From Strongylocentrotus purpuratus (lineage: Eukaryota > Echinodermata > Echinoidea > Camarodonta > Strongylocentrotidae): a DNA stretch of 64,000 bases. The stretch is taken from contig NW_022145607.1 of assembly GCF_000002235.5 (NCBI RefSeq), positions 32,232,660 to 32,296,659 on the forward strand, written 5' to 3'. Position numbers and translations under genes: made by a program. Shown in pieces: positions 38,301 through 52,000 of this stretch (position 1 is the stretch's first letter; each line of letters opens with the position of its first letter). The notes under the pieces were generated by a model. The model was not told where the DNA came from, ran no database searches, and was given only the letters and a program-made list of their open reading frames with translations.

Positions 38301-41300
38301 AGATCGCGCTGATGGTTATGGCGGAGTTATGATCGCAGTCAAAAACATGACTGCTCAGATCTTAGACGAACTCTCAGTTAACGCCGAATTATTATGGATC
38401 AAACTTGAAAAAACGCGGTTAGATACGTCGGTGCATACTATAATCCGAACTCTTCCACAGAATCACTTGATGAGCTTGACAAGTCAATCTCCAAACTTCA
38501 CTCCAACTACGGCAGTAACTGTTCTGTTTGGTTAGGAGGTGATTTCAACATGAGAGATATTGACTGGAAAAACATCACAGTCACACCTGGTAGCAATATT
38601 TCTACCCAGTGTCATCTTCTTTTGGACATTAGCACCAAATTTCACCTTACTCAGACGGTCAAAATCCCCACACGTCGCGACAAGACCTTAGACTTATTCT
38701 TTACTACCAACCCCACTCTTGTGACTCATGTGAGGACTCTACCAAAGTTGGGTGATCATGAAGTAGTTGAAATCTTATGCGATGTAAAACCACGTAGAAA
38801 GCTCCCACCGAAGCGAAATATCTTCCAGTACACAAAAGGAGATTTTATATCTGTGCGTGAAAGCTTAGTTTCCTTTGTGAAAACCACGATTGATAACTTA
38901 AACCAAAAATCTGTTCAAGAAAATTGGATCAACCTCACTGAGCACATTAAGACTTTGATGAACAAACATATCCCCACAAAGATGACTTCAAGCAGACACA
39001 ACTTACCCTGGTTTAATGGCAGGATTAGACGAATGAGACGAAAACTTCAGAAACTGTATAACAAACAAAAAAGGACCCAACTTGAAAGCGACGAACTAGC
39101 CTTCACAGCCCACAGAACTAACTACAAAAAAGAGCTTCGACATGCTCAAGGCGACTATATTAAAAACACTATGTCTGGAAACTTGCACCAAAACACCAAA
39201 CAATTTTGGAAAATTGTTAATTCAAAACGTATTGACAACGGAGGTGTCCCTCCATTGTCTACCAACGACGGGAATACAACTGACGACAGCCAAGAAAAAA
39301 GCAGAAATTTTGAATAGCTACTTCAAATCAGTCTATACACAAAAGGACCTTGAAAATATCCCTGATATGTCTGGAGATCCCCATCCGGAAATGCCTTCCA
39401 TCACAATCACACCAGAAGGTGTGAAAAAGCTTCTGTCCGACTTAAAACCCAATAAAGCATCTGGACCTGATCAATTGCCAGCTAGATTCCTCAAAGAGTG
39501 TGCCAAGGAGCTGGCTCCCATTTTATCAGCAATCTTTAACCAAAGCCTTAACTCAGGTGATCTACCGTCTGACTGGCTTATGTCCCACATCACACCTATC
39601 TTCAAAAAGGGCAACAAAAACTCACCCGGCAACTATAGACCGATCGCACTAACCTCAATCTGCTGTAAGATCTTTGAACATATCCTTACGAGCAACATCA
39701 TGTCACATTTAGATCGACTTGATATTCTTGTGGACTCTCAACACGGCTTTCGTAAAAGAAGGGGGTGTGATACTCAACTAGTATCTACAATCAGCGACGT
39801 CGCAAAATACTTTGATATAAATAAGCAAGTCGATGCTGTTCTATTAGATTTCTCAAAAGCGTTTGATCGCGTTCCGCATACACGACTACTCAAGAAGCTC
39901 CACCACTACGGGATAAGAGGAAAAGAACTTGGCTGGATTAAAACCTTTCTAACACAAAGAAAACAACGAGTAACACTTGATGGGAAACTGTCTTTAGCCG
40001 CAGAAGTTACATCAAGTGTCCCCCAGGGTACCGTCATCGGCCCTCTGTGCTTCTTAATCTACATTAACAACATGCCTGACTGTATCTCCAAAGGTACCAA
40101 GATACGTTTATTCGCTGACGATCCATTAATCTAACGGGAAATAAATTCGGAAATGGACCCCCCAAACTCTTCAAAAGGATCTCGACGCCCTCTCCAAATG
40201 GGGCTCTGACTGGCAGATGGCTTTTAACACGGACAAATGCTTTACCATGCATTTCACATCAAAGAAATCTCACAACACTCTACAGGTGACTTCTAGCCAC
40301 CCCTACTTGGGCATCACCTTCAGCAGCGATCTAAAATGGAACTCTCACATTAACAACATCACCAAGAGCTCTAAGAAGGTACTGGGAGTCATCCGACGCA
40401 ACTTCAAAGCATGTACTGTTGACGTCAAATCACGACTTTACCTATCACTTGTACAACCCAAACTAGAGTACGGCACGACTGCATGGTACCCTAGCACACA
40501 AAAAGAAAAACATCAGCTTGACATGGTCCAAAGAGCTGCTGCAAGAATGTGCCTCACCGACTACTCAAGAGAATCCAGCGTGACAGCCATGATAACCTCT
40601 CTCCAGTGGACTGACCTCGAGACCAGACGAAAGATTGCCCGACTCAATATGATGTACAAAATCAACGCAAACCTCGTAGACGTTGACTGGAACCCCTACT
40701 TAACCAGACCATCTCGCCAACTTAGACGCACACACCCATCATCCTTCCAGAGACCTAGAACCAACTCAACAATTTACTCAAATAGCTTCTTCCCATGGAC
40801 TGTTAAATATTGGGACGACCTGCCTCATTACATCCACGACGCAAACATAGATATTTTTAAGAAAAGGCTCTGCGATTTTTTTCACAAACACCAATCGGAA
40901 ATAATTCCACCAGGTCAACCCCCAGGTCAGCCCTCTGACGCGATGCGGGATCCCGCTTTGTCGGAGTAAAATCCAGAACCAGATCCAGAACCATGTGTGT
41001 TTAATCAGTCAACAACTAAAATATTCATACCCGTTGTAAAGCTAATTTTTGTGTGTGTTTTTCGTTACCTTAAAGAGATGGTTCATTGAAATGTGGAAAA
41101 TGGGCAAATTACACCTCTACAGATTGCTGAGAACATTAACAAAATGAGCAAAGTACTTTTGAAGCCCTCACTGTTGTGAGGAATAAATTAAATGCAATTT
41201 TGTTACCCTTTCCTGAACCCACTCACTAAGTGAATTGACGGCGTTATTTTACATGCGAAACTATGACGTCACAATATGAACAACCTACATCACACATTCG

Positions 41301-44300
41301 GGACAATGTTGGATACCCATTGCAATTTTCAGATATGGGTTAACGTTCTTTGTATATTTACCGCCAGTGGTGATATTTCCTCCTTTTTTGGCATTTTCAA
41401 TGAGATACACTGAATAAATGATACTTTCTACAAATGTTTGTTTGATTTTTTATTTGAGCATAAAAATCGGAAAAATAATCACATATTCCGAGGGCACTTC
41501 AGCGTGTATGTGTCTGATCTGGGAAGGCAAAGGACATTTTGCATGCTGACCTAACGACTCTTTTGGAGTGAAATAGGCGACAAATTTACATAGGATGGTC
41601 CAGATATTCATTACAAAAGTGTGTGATTAGGCTGATTAATTTACATTTTTGATAAATTAAGTCGTATAGGACCTGATAAACCGAGAGAAACAGATCAGTC
41701 CGGTTCGCGATTCACGGCTAGCTCGAGCGCCGGGCTACGGGCTAGGCTGGCTAGCAAGCTGCGCTAGATGTGATGCACGCATATAGAGGTCAGTGTATTG
41801 CACACATAGTACATGCACAGAGTACGCACGCACAGCTACCAGCTACGGGAAACTTGAACGCTACATCGACAATATATTCACTCGCTTTTTGGAAGTTATA
41901 TACCATTTATCTAGACTAACGTCAGATTAAGAACCAAAACCATGCCATGGAGGAGCCTTTTTGAGTATACTCAAGTATGTTTTCGTCCATATCCATATTT
42001 CCAGGGGATTTTGATGAAGGTAAACAGCGTTAGTTATAAATGGGTACGGTACTCGAGAGTCAATGCAATATATGTGAATCGCACGCAAACTGCAACTCGC
42101 ACCGTCGTCAATCGTTTCAGCTGAGCGGCCCGCTGTTCATATTGTGACGTCACTTCAAAAATCAGCTGACTTACGATGTTTTAGGGGCGTTGTGTGGGTT
42201 GATTTTTCGTCAAGTTCAATCAACTTTTATAAATTTCGCTCGAATGTACAAGTTGCACAAATGTAATGATTTTACTCAGTGTAATTTTTCGATTGCAATG
42301 ATACCAAATTCAGTCAAGTTTGAAATCAATAAACCATCTCTTTAAGGCCCGGTCACACAGAGGGGACGCATGCGGGACGCACGGCCAGCGCATTGGAAAT
42401 TTACAATGTTGGCCGGTGCGTTGTCGTTCGCTAGGTGTGCGTCATCATTCGTTACTCGTTCGTCGAGCGCGCTGGACCAACGCTGGAACAACGCTATGCA
42501 TTCGTCGTCATTCGCGTCCGGATTTTTTGAGCATGCTCAAAAGTGTGCGCGGAGCTCGACGCATGAATGTACACGCCAAAGGGATGCCAGACATGCGCGG
42601 AGCGCGCTAGACCAACGCCAGACATACGTGGAGCACACGCCCTGTATACGCCCAGCGCGCTAGCAACACGCTATACATTAGGTGTCAGCTCGCTAGCTTT
42701 TCTCAAATCCTGACAAAAGTCGGAATCACGTCTCTTTCCGATTTTCAATGCGCCGGCCGTGCGCCCCCCATGCGTCCCCTCTGTGTGACCGGGCCTTAAG
42801 AATGAAAATAGACCTATTTGAATTAGGGCCTTTGTTGAATACTTTGAGATGTAAAGGCCCGGTCACACAGAGGGGACGCATGGGGGACGCACGGCCAGCG
42901 CATTGGAAATTTGCAATTTGAGCCAGTGCGTTGTCGTTCGCTAGGCGTGCGTCATCATTCGTTACTCGTTCGTCGAGCGCGCTGGACCCACGCTATGCAT
43001 TCGTCGTCATTCGCTGTGTGCGTCGGTATTTTTTGAGCATGCTCAAAAGTGTGCGCGGAGCTCGACGCATGAATGTACACGCCAAAGGCACGCCAGACAT
43101 GCGTGGAGCGCGCTAGACCAGCGCCAGACATACGCGGAGCACACGCCCTGTTTACGCACAGCGCGCGAGCTAGATGCTGTGCATTTTGTGTCAGCTCGCT
43201 AGCTTTTCCAAAATGATGACAAAAGTTAGGCACACGGCCTTGCGTCGTAGAACGCGGTGCATGCGTGGACCATTCGTCCAGCGCGCTAGCAACACGCTGT
43301 GCATTCGTGGAAGTTGTTATCATGTGCGCTCTGTGTACGGTCTGTATGCGCACTGTATGCGCCCTGTATGCGCTCAGCGCGCTAGCAACACGCTATGCAT
43401 TTGGTGTCAGCTCGCTGTAGCTACGACAAAAGCCGTGCGTTCCCCATGAGTCCCCTCTGTGTGACCGGGCCTTTAGCTTGAATATGTCACATTCTCGAGA
43501 AACATAAATCAGGACAAATCAATTTGTCACATACTTACAAAATTACAAAATTTGGTATGTGTATGAACAATTGAGTTGAAACTGAAACTGACCCCTATGA
43601 TCATCATGAGGTCACACATTTAACATTGATCGAGTCTTGACCGAAGTATTGGCTCTAGTCGAAAATGTAATATTTTGCAATGGAAAATACCAGAATGATA
43701 TTCAATTCATAGGTTTATGTATAATTTTCTTTGCTTTTTCATGAATAATTAACAACCAGTATAACGATTACAGGCAATTAAAGGTACTCAAAATTATGTA
43801 TGTTACTTACATCACACTGAGGGTCCCTAAAGCCCTTTAAATGACGTTAAAACCTGGTTAATAATACAAAAATATCTCAGTGGTGGAATAAATAAGATGT
43901 GAGAAGTGGCATTTGCCACTTCTTACAGCTACAACAAAAATACAATTAAATAGAACTGTACCTGTTAATTTCTCTTTCAAATCTTCGGTAAAGGCCCGGT
44001 CACACAGAGAGGACGCATGGGGAACGCACGGCCAGCGCATGGGAAATTTGCAATTTTGGCCAGTGCGTTGTCGTGCGCCCAACTTTTGTCGAAGCTACAG
44101 CGAGCTGACACCAAATGCATAGCGTGTTGCTAGCGCGCTGAGCGCATACAGGGCGCATACAGTGCGCATACAGACCGAACACAGAGCGCACATGATAACA
44201 ACTTCCACGAATGCACAGCGTGTTGCTAGCGCGCTGGACGAATGGTCCACGCATGCACCGCGTTCTACGACGCACGGCCCGCGCATTGGAAATCGGAAAA

Positions 44301-47300
44301 GGCCGTCTGCCTAACTTTTGTCATGATTTTGGAAAAGCTAGCGAGCTGACAAAAAATGCACAGCGTGTAGCTAGCGCGCTGTGCGTATACAGGGCGTGTG
44401 CTCCGCGTATGTCTGCCGCTGGTCTAGAGCGCTCCACGCATGTCAGGCGTGCCTTTGGCGTGTATATTCATGCGTCGAGCTCCGCGCACACTTTTGAGCA
44501 TGCTAACAAAAAACCGACGCACACAGCGAATGACGACGAATGCATAGCGCTGGTCCAGCGTTGGTCCAGCGCGCTCGACGAACGAGTAACGAATGATGAC
44601 GCACGCCTAGCGAACAACAACGCACTGGCCCAAATTGCAAATTTCAAATGCGCTGGCCGTGCGTCCCCCATGCGTCCCCTCTGTATGACCGGGCCTTAAG
44701 ACCTTCCACATCCGTTTCTGACAATTGTGCGATGTGAAATAGTACATGACTAAGCCATGAGTTTATACACATCCTTTCTTCGTCCAACTGAGAAGCACAA
44801 ACATGATGAGAATGATAAGAATATATTGACGTAAATACTCCAAGCTGTTCATACTCAAATATTACACACTGAGTATTACCTTTCGACAAGTTGTCTAGTT
44901 TAAGTCTAAAATCAAGACTGAATACAAAGTCCCTGCATTCCCATCAACAATTATCATACATATCTCAAATATTGGTCACATTAATTGCAACTCATGTTTG
45001 CAAATTTCGTATTCTATTTCGTATACTTGGTTTCCTTTATTGGAAAGGCTACATTATGTTTCCACTCCACCATCCAACAGAGAGTTACGTGCACATACAC
45101 TATTCGCTACTCATACCAACACGCACGCTTGCGCGCATATACACCTACACACTCACACGCACACGCACACACGCTTACACACACAATACACACTCGCACA
45201 GCACACTCACAAACTCATACACAAAGAACGTTTAAACACTTTTTCATTTTAAGTTTTACCTTAAGAATTTTTTTTTCTTTTTGAGGCCGCCATCCTAGTC
45301 AAGCTTCGCTTATGATTGCGGTCTCCTGCAATTTTTTCAACTGATAGTTTGGATAATACTTTAAATTCATAATAATATGTTAAGTTTCGTTATTATATGT
45401 ACATATGTAAAAAAAAAAAAAAAAAAAAAAAATTGACATGAAATTATCATTGTATGTATATTTTGTATTATACCTTACGTTTATATGTTCTTTGTTATTT
45501 TGTTATTATATAAATTGGAAAAATGCAGAAATAAAATCAAAATCAAAAACATTGCTTCGCCGCCTTTTTCACACACCTCTCTAAAGTAAGTCCACTTCCT
45601 ATAAGTCAGTTCGTTAATAGCTTCGGAACGCATGACCCCAAAATATCTACAGATCTTTTACACGATGGGTACATCCCACTACTGCATTTTAGAATAATCA
45701 CTGCCGAAGTGATGGAGGTGCTTCATGAATACCTTTTGTTTGCCTCTTGAGAAGAATACTTCTACCTGTGTATCAGATAAATGTACTGTCGGTGCGTCAA
45801 TGAATTCTGATTACAAAACCTTCATGTGCACGATACCAGTATTCTTCTCGATGGTTTTACAATTTGGGAACGGATGACCTTTATTTGCCCATGCGCAAAT
45901 CCTAATTGCGAACTCGCTTATTCCATTTATTGCTCACCTTGTTATCGAACTTCAGGCGTGGTTCTATAATTTATTTATTTATTCATTATTATTATTATTG
46001 TTTTGTTTTTTGTTTTTTGGGGGACGGTTTGGATCAATGTCGCTATTCATAAGACGACAAGAGGGTCACTATTCATAATGCGGAATGAGGGTTGCTATTC
46101 ATAAGGGTTGCTATTCATAAGGGTCATTATTCATAAGGGTCATTATTCGTAATCAAAGAAGAGATTCGCTATTCATAATAGTAGAAAAGGGTCGCTATTC
46201 ATAATAGGAGAAGAGGGTCGCTATTCATAATACGACGAGAGGGTCGCTATTCATAATACCGCGAGAGGGTAGCTATTCATAGCGCGGAATGAGGGTCGCT
46301 ATTCATTAGGGTCATAATCAGATAAAAATGGTATACAATGCATTAATAATCTCCCATCTGAACTATTGCGATGTTTTATGGGCAAACCGTGGGAAAACGC
46401 TGTTAGACACCCTCCAAAGAATTCAAAACCGAGGTGCTCGCCTAATCAACAACACCTCCTGGTTTTCATCACGAAGGAAAAAACCTTGAACTACTAAAAT
46501 GGGACCATCTCACCAAGAAAATAAAGAATGACACTGTAGTAATATAGTATTAATGACTGCTTTGAAGCCTCGGGCAATAGCTCGGTTTTAACCTTCCCTT
46601 GAGCGTATAAAAGCAACTATGTCTCGAAAATTAAAGCAGTCATTAGTACTTTTATATACCAAAAAGGGTCATAGAATACATATGTGACCTACCAATCATG
46701 ATAATCAAGTTTGTTTACGCTATCGAGACAGCAGACTAACTGACTAAGCAGTGTAAGGCACAAGGTACAATATACAAATACGTGTGTGGGACTATGAACG
46801 GGCTGGATTTTTGTGTTACTGAAATGTGCTCAGAATTCAAGTAATTCATCTATTAAATGACTATAACAGACAAGAAACAAGTCAAAGGTAAGAACAATAA
46901 TCAGTGCTTATCAATATAACAGAAATTTTGCATGAAATATCATCAGGAAAGCTATCTAAATTTGTCAGACATTAGCGACAAACACACCAAATTCAGCGCT
47001 GCAATGACGCACAAAACGGCGTAGAATTCAATTTTTCATCCATTAAATGAATTCAAACACTTGCATTATACAATCTTCAATACCTGTATCACCGTTATCG
47101 CAAGCAATCAAATCACAATCTATATCTAGACCTAGATCTACCGCTAATAATAAGACCAATTCATTCACGTAGGGCCTATCCTTTTGGTGTTCTTGAGCTT
47201 GCTGTCTAGCGACCAATTCTTCGTACACGTACACGTATGGTATCCGCGATCGCTCAAACCAGTTTTTAAGCAAGACTGAACTATTCCCGGTAACTTGAAT

Positions 47301-49018
47301 GTTACCCTCGAACTATTACATGGGCGTGGCATTTTTCGTTTATTTACGGGAATGCAATTTCGACCAATCAGATGGCTGGATTTCTTAAGTGAGGTATATA
47401 ATGATGTATAAAGCTATGACAAACCAAGTGCCTGCTTACAATTAGTGAAAAATGTACACACCAAACACATGTTTATAACACGCGACAGAGTAATCTGTGT
47501 GTTGACATAACTCGTCCGAAGACTGATTCAGGGAAACGGACATTTATGTATAGAGGTGCGCAGGTATGGAACTCATTTACTGAAGATATTCAGAAGTCTT
47601 CTAGTACTGGTATTTTCAAATCTAAACTGGCATAGAACAACAATGCATAGTCTGATAAAAACAAACATAGATGGAGAAAAGTCAGATATTGTATATTGCT
47701 ATATAAATATTTTCTATGTGTTTACTCCACAATCAATAGAACTGAAATGATAACATTTTGGTTTAATCAAATCATGTGCCCATGTTCTAAAATTTAAAGA
47801 GCATTTGATTATTTTGGATTGTATACGTCAATGATGAGACAATTTGCTGAATAACAATAGATGCCCCCCCTCCACACATTTTTTTTCTTGTTACAGAAAG
47901 TGATAGTGGGATGGAAAGGTACACTAATATATATATAGTTTTTACTAATATTTTACTAATTTTTACTACCCTTGTAAATAGGTTAAAATATAATTGAATA
48001 ATTTGTTGTTTTGCCTAAATACAACTCGACAATGATGCTATTTGTATTGTATTTGAAGCAGGAATGGTCGCTGAGCAGAATGATATGAATACAAAACAAT
48101 CACCACTTAATTACCAGACTTTATGCGTGCGGAGATACCCAGGCATGAATCCTCCAAAACATATATAAATGTTCCAAATATTGCACAATCCTTGTTACAA
48201 TCACCACAGATAATTATTACAAAAACTAAATTTGGCTAGCACAAGCAATATTTTGGAAAATTAATGTTCTCTGAGTGAATTGCAGAGAAATTAGATGCTC
48301 CAAGTGAGATGGAGGAGGTTGGAATTTAGATAGAAGAAATTTGCTCCCAGTGAATGCAGGAAAGAAATTATGATGTGTAAAGATGACGTTCTCAAATATG
48401 CGTGTTGCCTCGTTGAGATAACTTTGAGAAGTGTAGTAATGAAGAGAGAAGTGAGGATGAGAAAGAAGATGTTGTTCTGATCCTTCTTGCGAAGCAGGAT
48501 GGAAACAAAGAGATTATTGATACCAATTCTGGGAAGTAAGGGTGAGTCACTGGTGATAACTGCAACGTACAGGGAAATTGGCGCCATTAACACGACACTT
48601 GTTGATAAATACATAGCAGTGGGAGTGTCTGGTATATATCAAAGGGCAATGTCCTCCCAAAATATTCTCCCCTGCAAATCGGTTTTGCAAAAATAAGAAA
48701 TGAAATTGAGAAATGAAGAAGGATGAAACGAGGAAAATACTACATATTAATAAATGTTTTTGATATTTAGTAAGCCCGTATTTATTTTATATCCGTTTTT
48801 ATATATAACGGAGGGGGGGGGGGGCGCCACATGGTCTGAATATTTGTAGAAAACAGTTATATAAACAATACATTTCAACCACATGAAATTGTAGTTGTAC
48901 AACGATGATAGAAGAAGCGATAAAAATCGCAACTGATCTTCCCTTCTTTACCTTCTTTTCTTCTTCCTCTTTATTTTCTTTCCCTTCCCTTCATTCTCTC
49001 CCTTTCCATTCCCTTCCT

Positions 49019-49049
<31 letters not shown>

Positions 49050-52000
49050 GTGCTGGGGGGCAGGCAAGGGCCTTTTGGGGCCCCCAATTTACACCATGTT
49101 CGCGGGGAAAATCGCAACTGATCTCCCCTATCTTTCTTCCTCCTCTTTATTTCTTTCCTTTTATCTCTTCTCTCTTTTTTAATTTGTTGCTGGGGGAGGC
49201 AAGGATATTTTGGCTCCCCCTCGATCCACACGTTGTTGGCAGGATTAATCGCAACTGATCTCCCCTTCTTTTTACCCTTTTTTTCTCCCTATTTTGTTCC
49301 CTTTTAGCTCTCTTTCCCTTTCCCTTCCTTCTTTCTTTTTTATTTGATGGGGGGGGGGGAGGAAGGCAACAGCCTGGGGGCAAGGCCCTTTCGCACCCCC
49401 CCCCCCCCCTGATCTCCTTCTTTTCCCTCCTTTTCTTTTCTTCTTCTTCCTCTTTTATCTTTCCCTTTCTCTCCTCTTTCCCTTTCTCTTCATTTCCTTC
49501 TCTCTCTCTCCTCTTTTTTTGGCGGGGGGGGGGGGGGGGGACTGTGTTTGTTTTTAATTTATCATGTCTCGAATTAATTAGGTCTAATGTTTATTTTTTG
49601 GGGGAACCTGCATGCACGTTTATGTTTACATTTCCTACTTTTCCTGTGTTTGTTCTGTATTTATCATTATATCCTGCCCCCTTGTTGTTAGGAGGGCTAG
49701 ATATCCCACCCCAAAATAAAAACAAAAACAAATTTCTCACAGCATTTTTTACTTTTATTTTGTTGCACTATGTAGACCTTATCAAGACCTCCTTACCCAT
49801 CATAACCACCATTACCCTCACCCCCAACAACAAAAAAGACAATAAATGTTTGGTTCATATTATAATTGCATTACCTCTTTGTACGCTACATGACGCGAAA
49901 ACCTTCAAGGTCCGAACGTGTTCAAGCCCCCTATCCCCCAAACAAAACACAATGCTAAAGTGCCCCTCTCTCAGTTATCCTGACGTATTTGTTGTGTTTG
50001 CTTGATCTTCATTATTAAAGATGATACTGGTAATAACGAGGGGAACGACGACCAAATGACACCTCTCAAACATGACTCGGGGAGCAATCGGGATGATATT
50101 TCCTTCGTTGGTCTTTCGGCGCCCCCCGAGATCCTCGCTCGGGGGCAGAGAGCACAACGAGCGTATGCGGAAGTAGCTCAAGCTGGCACGAAGAAAGTAT
50201 TCCGAACGCGCCTGATGCTTGTGGGACAAGGACGTGTTGGAAAGACAAGTCTAAAGAAAATTCTTACAGGACAAGGGTAATCTATTTATTATCCATTTAT
50301 CTCTTTAAATTCATTTTTTCCTCTGCCTCTCTTTCTTAATTGTTCCTTGTGTATCTATTTCTGTATTATGTATTTATTCCATTCACTTAAAAAAATAGAC
50401 AACTTTATTACCAGCCATGTTGTCTTAAAATTGTATGTTTTGATACATGAAATCTTTGTCCAACGTAATAAAGGGTCGGGTAGCAAAATGATTTTGATTT
50501 GGCTTATCCTGACTCCTCGATAATGACAATAATTCCCTATGTGATTACTTTCCCTTTTTTTAATCGCATTTATCTCTTATTCTTTCTTTTGTTGGTAATA
50601 GAATAATTTCTAATCAGTGAAAATGTACACTCTAAATAAAAACTGCTCAAGTTGAGTAAAAATGGTACTCTTTTAAGTAGTCCAAAGGTAACCGCTCAAC
50701 TTTTGAGTAAACTTTACTCAGCATGTGTTGAGTAACAAATCTACTCATCTGTTGAGTAAAAATATTACTCAATAAAAGACTAAATCTCTACTCAGTTTGA
50801 ATGAGTCAACCTTTACTCAATATTTACTCCTTTGTTGAGCGGTTCCCTTTTTTACTCAGCATCTGGGTAGAAACGTACTCAACTCATGTCGAGTAAGAAA
50901 CTGCTCATGAGTTGAGCCAAATTTTACTCAATTAACGAGTACATGTTTTGACTCAAATGTTTTGAGCAATTTTTTGCTCAAATATTGAGTATGATGTTTT
51001 CTGGGTAACGCTTAGTTGCTCAATCAATATTTTGAGTAAAAACATGTACCAAGTTATTAAGTACATGTTTTTACTCAATACTGATTAAAATAAAGGTGGA
51101 TTCAACTAGGGTTGTAACTGTTTGACTAAGGGTTTAACTAAACCGCTGATTAATATTGGTTTTTTTTTTTAACAGCTGTTAAGTGACCATTATTTGTCAA
51201 TAGAGAATATAAACCATAATTTTGCCTGATTTCTAAATTTAGCATTGATTTGAAGTTCTTCACTCACACGCTATGCAAATAATATAAAGTCCACGAAATT
51301 TTAAATTCAGTAACATAATTTGTGGACTTTAATTTCCAAAATCAGTTTGAATCACAGTGAAAACTCAGAGTTTTCTCATCATACATGATATTAAAAAGTA
51401 CGTAGTTTAAAAATTTCAATTTTAAAACAATGTTACTTTACATCGAATCATCGAAATGACCTTTCAAGTTTTTTGCATCAATTCTGTAAGTTAAATATTT
51501 TACACATATTGACAAGGATTAATGCCATCAATGAAAATCAAGTAAAAAAAAGTTTAATTATAGGAATCTCCTGATTTATTTTCCCCTGGCTGCCTGCCGT
51601 AGCAAGAAACAAAACGTTCAGACAATAAGCCATGTATACACATAATAAAAAATGAAATTCAATATGCGAGGACCTCTAGACAGTAATAAACTTTGGTAAA
51701 ATTTTATAGATATAAAGGTGCAAATGATTATAAGCAGTATCAGGAAAATAAAGCACAGGCTAGACAAAGATCAAAATAGTATAAGTGTACATGTGTACTG
51801 CATAGGATATATATATATATCTCTCTCTCTCTTTCCATCTTCTTTACTTGGAGTACAACCCCATAGGATAAGGTGCTGGATAGAACTGAAATTCATGATA
51901 TTTTTATGTGGCAATATATGGGAGAGCTCTACATCCCCAATTACGTCACAAATTATTTCACAATTGACCTCACATTATTCAACAATTTGAGATTTACATA

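Noticed and set aside
47898-47919. 22-base micro-exon after a very strong acceptor (cttgttacag)
   Set aside because: Its length is not a multiple of three and would break the phase-1 join between exons 6 and 7.
48063-48170. Possible exon after tttgaagcag
   Set aside because: It reads open for 30 codons in phase 1 but has no convincing donor and ends in a stop. At best it would be an alternative last exon.
48291-48614. Hydrophobic 107-codon frame on the minus strand
   Set aside because: Suggests membrane helices but no family motif is visible; AT-rich sequence often gives hydrophobic chance frames.
48971-49383. Arg/Glu-rich and Pro-rich frames on the minus strand
   Set aside because: Translation of a pyrimidine-rich minisatellite.
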